A stretch of DNA of 64,000 nt from Corynebacterium lizhenjunii (GTDB lineage: Bacteria > Actinomycetota > Actinomycetes > Mycobacteriales > Mycobacteriaceae), in assembly GCF_011038655.2 (NCBI RefSeq), contig NZ_CP064954.1, positions 1 to 64,000 on the forward strand. Reading direction: 5' to 3'. Below the pieces are notes generated by a model. It did no database searches. It was not told where the DNA came from and saw only the letters and a program-made list of their open reading frames with translations. Shown here in pieces: positions 62,983 to 64,000 of the stretch. Position numbers and translations under genes: made by a program. Every line of letters starts with the position of its first letter. Position 1 is the first letter of the stretch.

Positions 62983-63186
62983 CCCGGTTTATGTACTGCT
63001 TTTGTGTTTTGCAGTGGCGCTTTGCATGCCCTGGGCCGAACCGCGACACGAAAAGGTTGGCATCAGATTCAGCCAAATGAATTTGGTGAAAGTAAGGTCC
63101 ACCTCCCCTTAATGGGTACTTGGTTTCCGGTGCTGCTGTCACAAGTTGTGACGTGTGCCCCACGGTATATGGCCTTGTTAGTGCTG
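62983..63186. other. Gap before the ABC ATPase gene
   Basis: No gene, repeat or hairpin is seen. The base composition rises towards that of the core genome at the right edge. Confidence 0.35.
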
Positions 63187-63999
63187 TCAAGGTTGTGGTG
63201 AACGGCGCGCGCTGCGGTCCCGGCCCAGCGGTACTACCTGCGGGGTTCCGGCCACGGGGTCGGGTACCACGCGGCAGGGCAGGTGGAAGACGGACTCGAC
63301 GAGTTCGGCGGAGATAATGCTGGCAGGCGCGCCTTCGGCAACGATGGCACCGTCGCGCATAACAATAAGGTGCGTGGCGTAGCGGGCGGCCTGGTTGAGG
63401 TCGTGCAGCACGGCCACCAACGTGCGCCCGGTGAGGTGGAGGTCCGTGAATAGCTCCAGTAGCTCGATCTGGTGGGTAAGGTCCAGGTAGGTGGTGGGCT
63501 CATCAAGCAACAGGATGTCCGTGTCTTGGGCCAGGGCCATGGCTATCCAGGCGCGCTGGCGCTGCCCACCCGAAAGCTCGTCCAACAGTCTGCCGGAGAG
63601 CTTGCCGATGCCCGTGGCGTCCAGCGCCGCCGCCACTGCGGCTTGGTCCGCGTCCGTCCACTGCTGGAAGAGGTTCTGATAAGGGTAGCGGCCGCGCGCA
63701 ACCAGGTCCGCTACCCGAATGCCATCGGGGGCAAGCGAGGACTGCGGCAGCAGGCCGAGGCGGCGCGCGACCTCCTTAGCGGGGTAGTCCTGAATATCGC
63801 GTCCGTCTAGGACCACCTGGCCGCCCTGTGGCTTGAGCAAACGGGAAAGCCCGTGCAGCAAGGTGGACTTGCCGCAGGCGTTCGGGCCAATGATGACCGT
63901 GAAGGAACCGTCGGGAATGGCTACGTTAAGGCCCTGGCAGATGCTTCGCTTCTCATAGGCCAGGTCCAGGTTTCTGGCGTGCAAGCGCGGGCTACTCAC
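63187..63999 (-). CDS. Iron-siderophore ABC transporter ATP-binding protein (FecE/FepC-like)
   Basis: The 270-residue ATPase has Walker A IGPNACGKSTLLHGL, the Q-loop LGLLPQSS, VADLVARGRYPYQ (typical of FecE-type siderophore importers), signature [20 protein letters not shown], Walker B ILLLDEPTTYLDL and the H-loop LVAVLHDLNQA. It would energise uptake of ferric siderophores. The GTG at 63999 is at the window edge, so the start may lie further out and partner permease genes are not in view. A motif copy at 63598 falls between the helical subdomain and the signature. Confidence 0.92.
   Translation of the reverse strand: MSSPRLHARNLDLAYEKRSICQGLNVAIPDGSFTVIIGPNACGKSTLLHGLSRLLKPQGGQVVLDGRDIQDYPAKEVARRLGLLPQSSLAPDGIRVADLVARGRYPYQNLFQQWTDADQAAVAAALDATGIGKLSGRLLDELSGGQRQRAWIAMALAQDTDILLLDEPTTYLDLTHQIELLELFTDLHLTGRTLVAVLHDLNQAARYATHLIVMRDGAIVAEGAPASIISAELVESVFHLPCRVVPDPVAGTPQVVPLGRDRSARRSPQP
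63598..63613 (+). repeat. Copy of the dispersed 18-bp motif (16-base match)
   Basis: GAGCTTGCCGATGCCC inside the siderophore ATPase gene, read as GIGKLSG on the gene strand. Confidence 0.8.
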
Positions 64000-64000
64000 G

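Noticed and set aside
62224..63201. Plus-strand open frame of 325 codons
   Set aside because: It begins inside the DUF4352-like gene, runs through the IS3 scrap and then antisense to the hypothetical gene, and has no ribosome site.

Overview
The window is about 64 kb of a high-GC actinobacterial chromosome that starts at the replication origin. The gene content and order point to Corynebacterium: dnaA-oriC-dnaN-recF-dciA-gyrB, gyrA with a small membrane-protein gene behind it, tRNA-Ile/tRNA-Ala, then crgA and the fhaA-fhaB-ppp-rodA-pbpA-pknA-pknB division and signalling operon next to tRNA-Leu. At least eleven genes have a TAnnnT -10 box only 6-8 bases before the start codon, the leaderless layout common in corynebacteria. 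The species cannot be fixed from the sequence alone.

Layout. 1-7.9 kb: origin and replication genes, with DnaA boxes both before dnaA and between dnaA and dnaN. 8-12.1 kb: a frameshifted DUF222/HNH gene, a self-regulated TetR gene with a DoxX-like partner, a secreted protein and a possible RHH/Doc-like toxin-antitoxin pair. 12.2-18 kb: gyrA, two tRNAs, an IS3-family element and a MOSC protein. 18.4-27.3 kb: sucCD, an MFS exporter, a MarR regulator, a polysaccharide deacetylase, an acetyltransferase and a low-GC Septu-like (PtuA/PtuB) anti-phage pair. 27.5-31 kb: a heterodimeric ABC exporter with one degenerate ATP site. 31-38.2 kb: a coiled-coil membrane protein, metF-metE, a HAD phosphatase, ppiA and a rhomboid protease. 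38.2-40.3 kb: a second DnaA-box cluster and an intact twin of the HNH gene. 40.5-51.4 kb: crgA, the PknA/PknB operon and tRNA-Leu. 51.4-64 kb is the accessory end: an IS1249-like element, four tandem copies of a tiny cationic peptide gene (one cut by an IS21-like remnant that itself holds IS3 fragments), hsdS-hsdM with no hsdR in view, an AAA/DUF4143 ATPase behind five 23-bp direct repeats, a DUF4190/DUF4352-like protein, and the start of an iron-siderophore ABC ATPase gene.

Two signals cut across gene boundaries. First, an 18-bp motif (GAGCTTGCCGATGCCCCC and its complement) recurs at least fifteen times from 5 to 64 kb, in both orientations, inside protein linkers, at stop codons and between genes. 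Second, DnaA boxes are concentrated not only at the origin but also at 38.2 kb, where two perfect boxes form a 27-bp palindrome. The best candidates for undescribed biology are the dispersed motif, the small-peptide array at 53.2-55.9 kb with its structured leader RNA, and the second DnaA-box locus.

How the genes work together: the left block starts and supports replication (DnaA, clamp, RecF, helicase-loading DciA, gyrase). The 41-51 kb operon couples cell elongation (RodA, PBP, CrgA) to Ser/Thr phosphorylation (PknA, PknB, Ppp and FHA readers). MetF feeds methyl groups to MetE. Septu and the Hsd genes are the defence elements.
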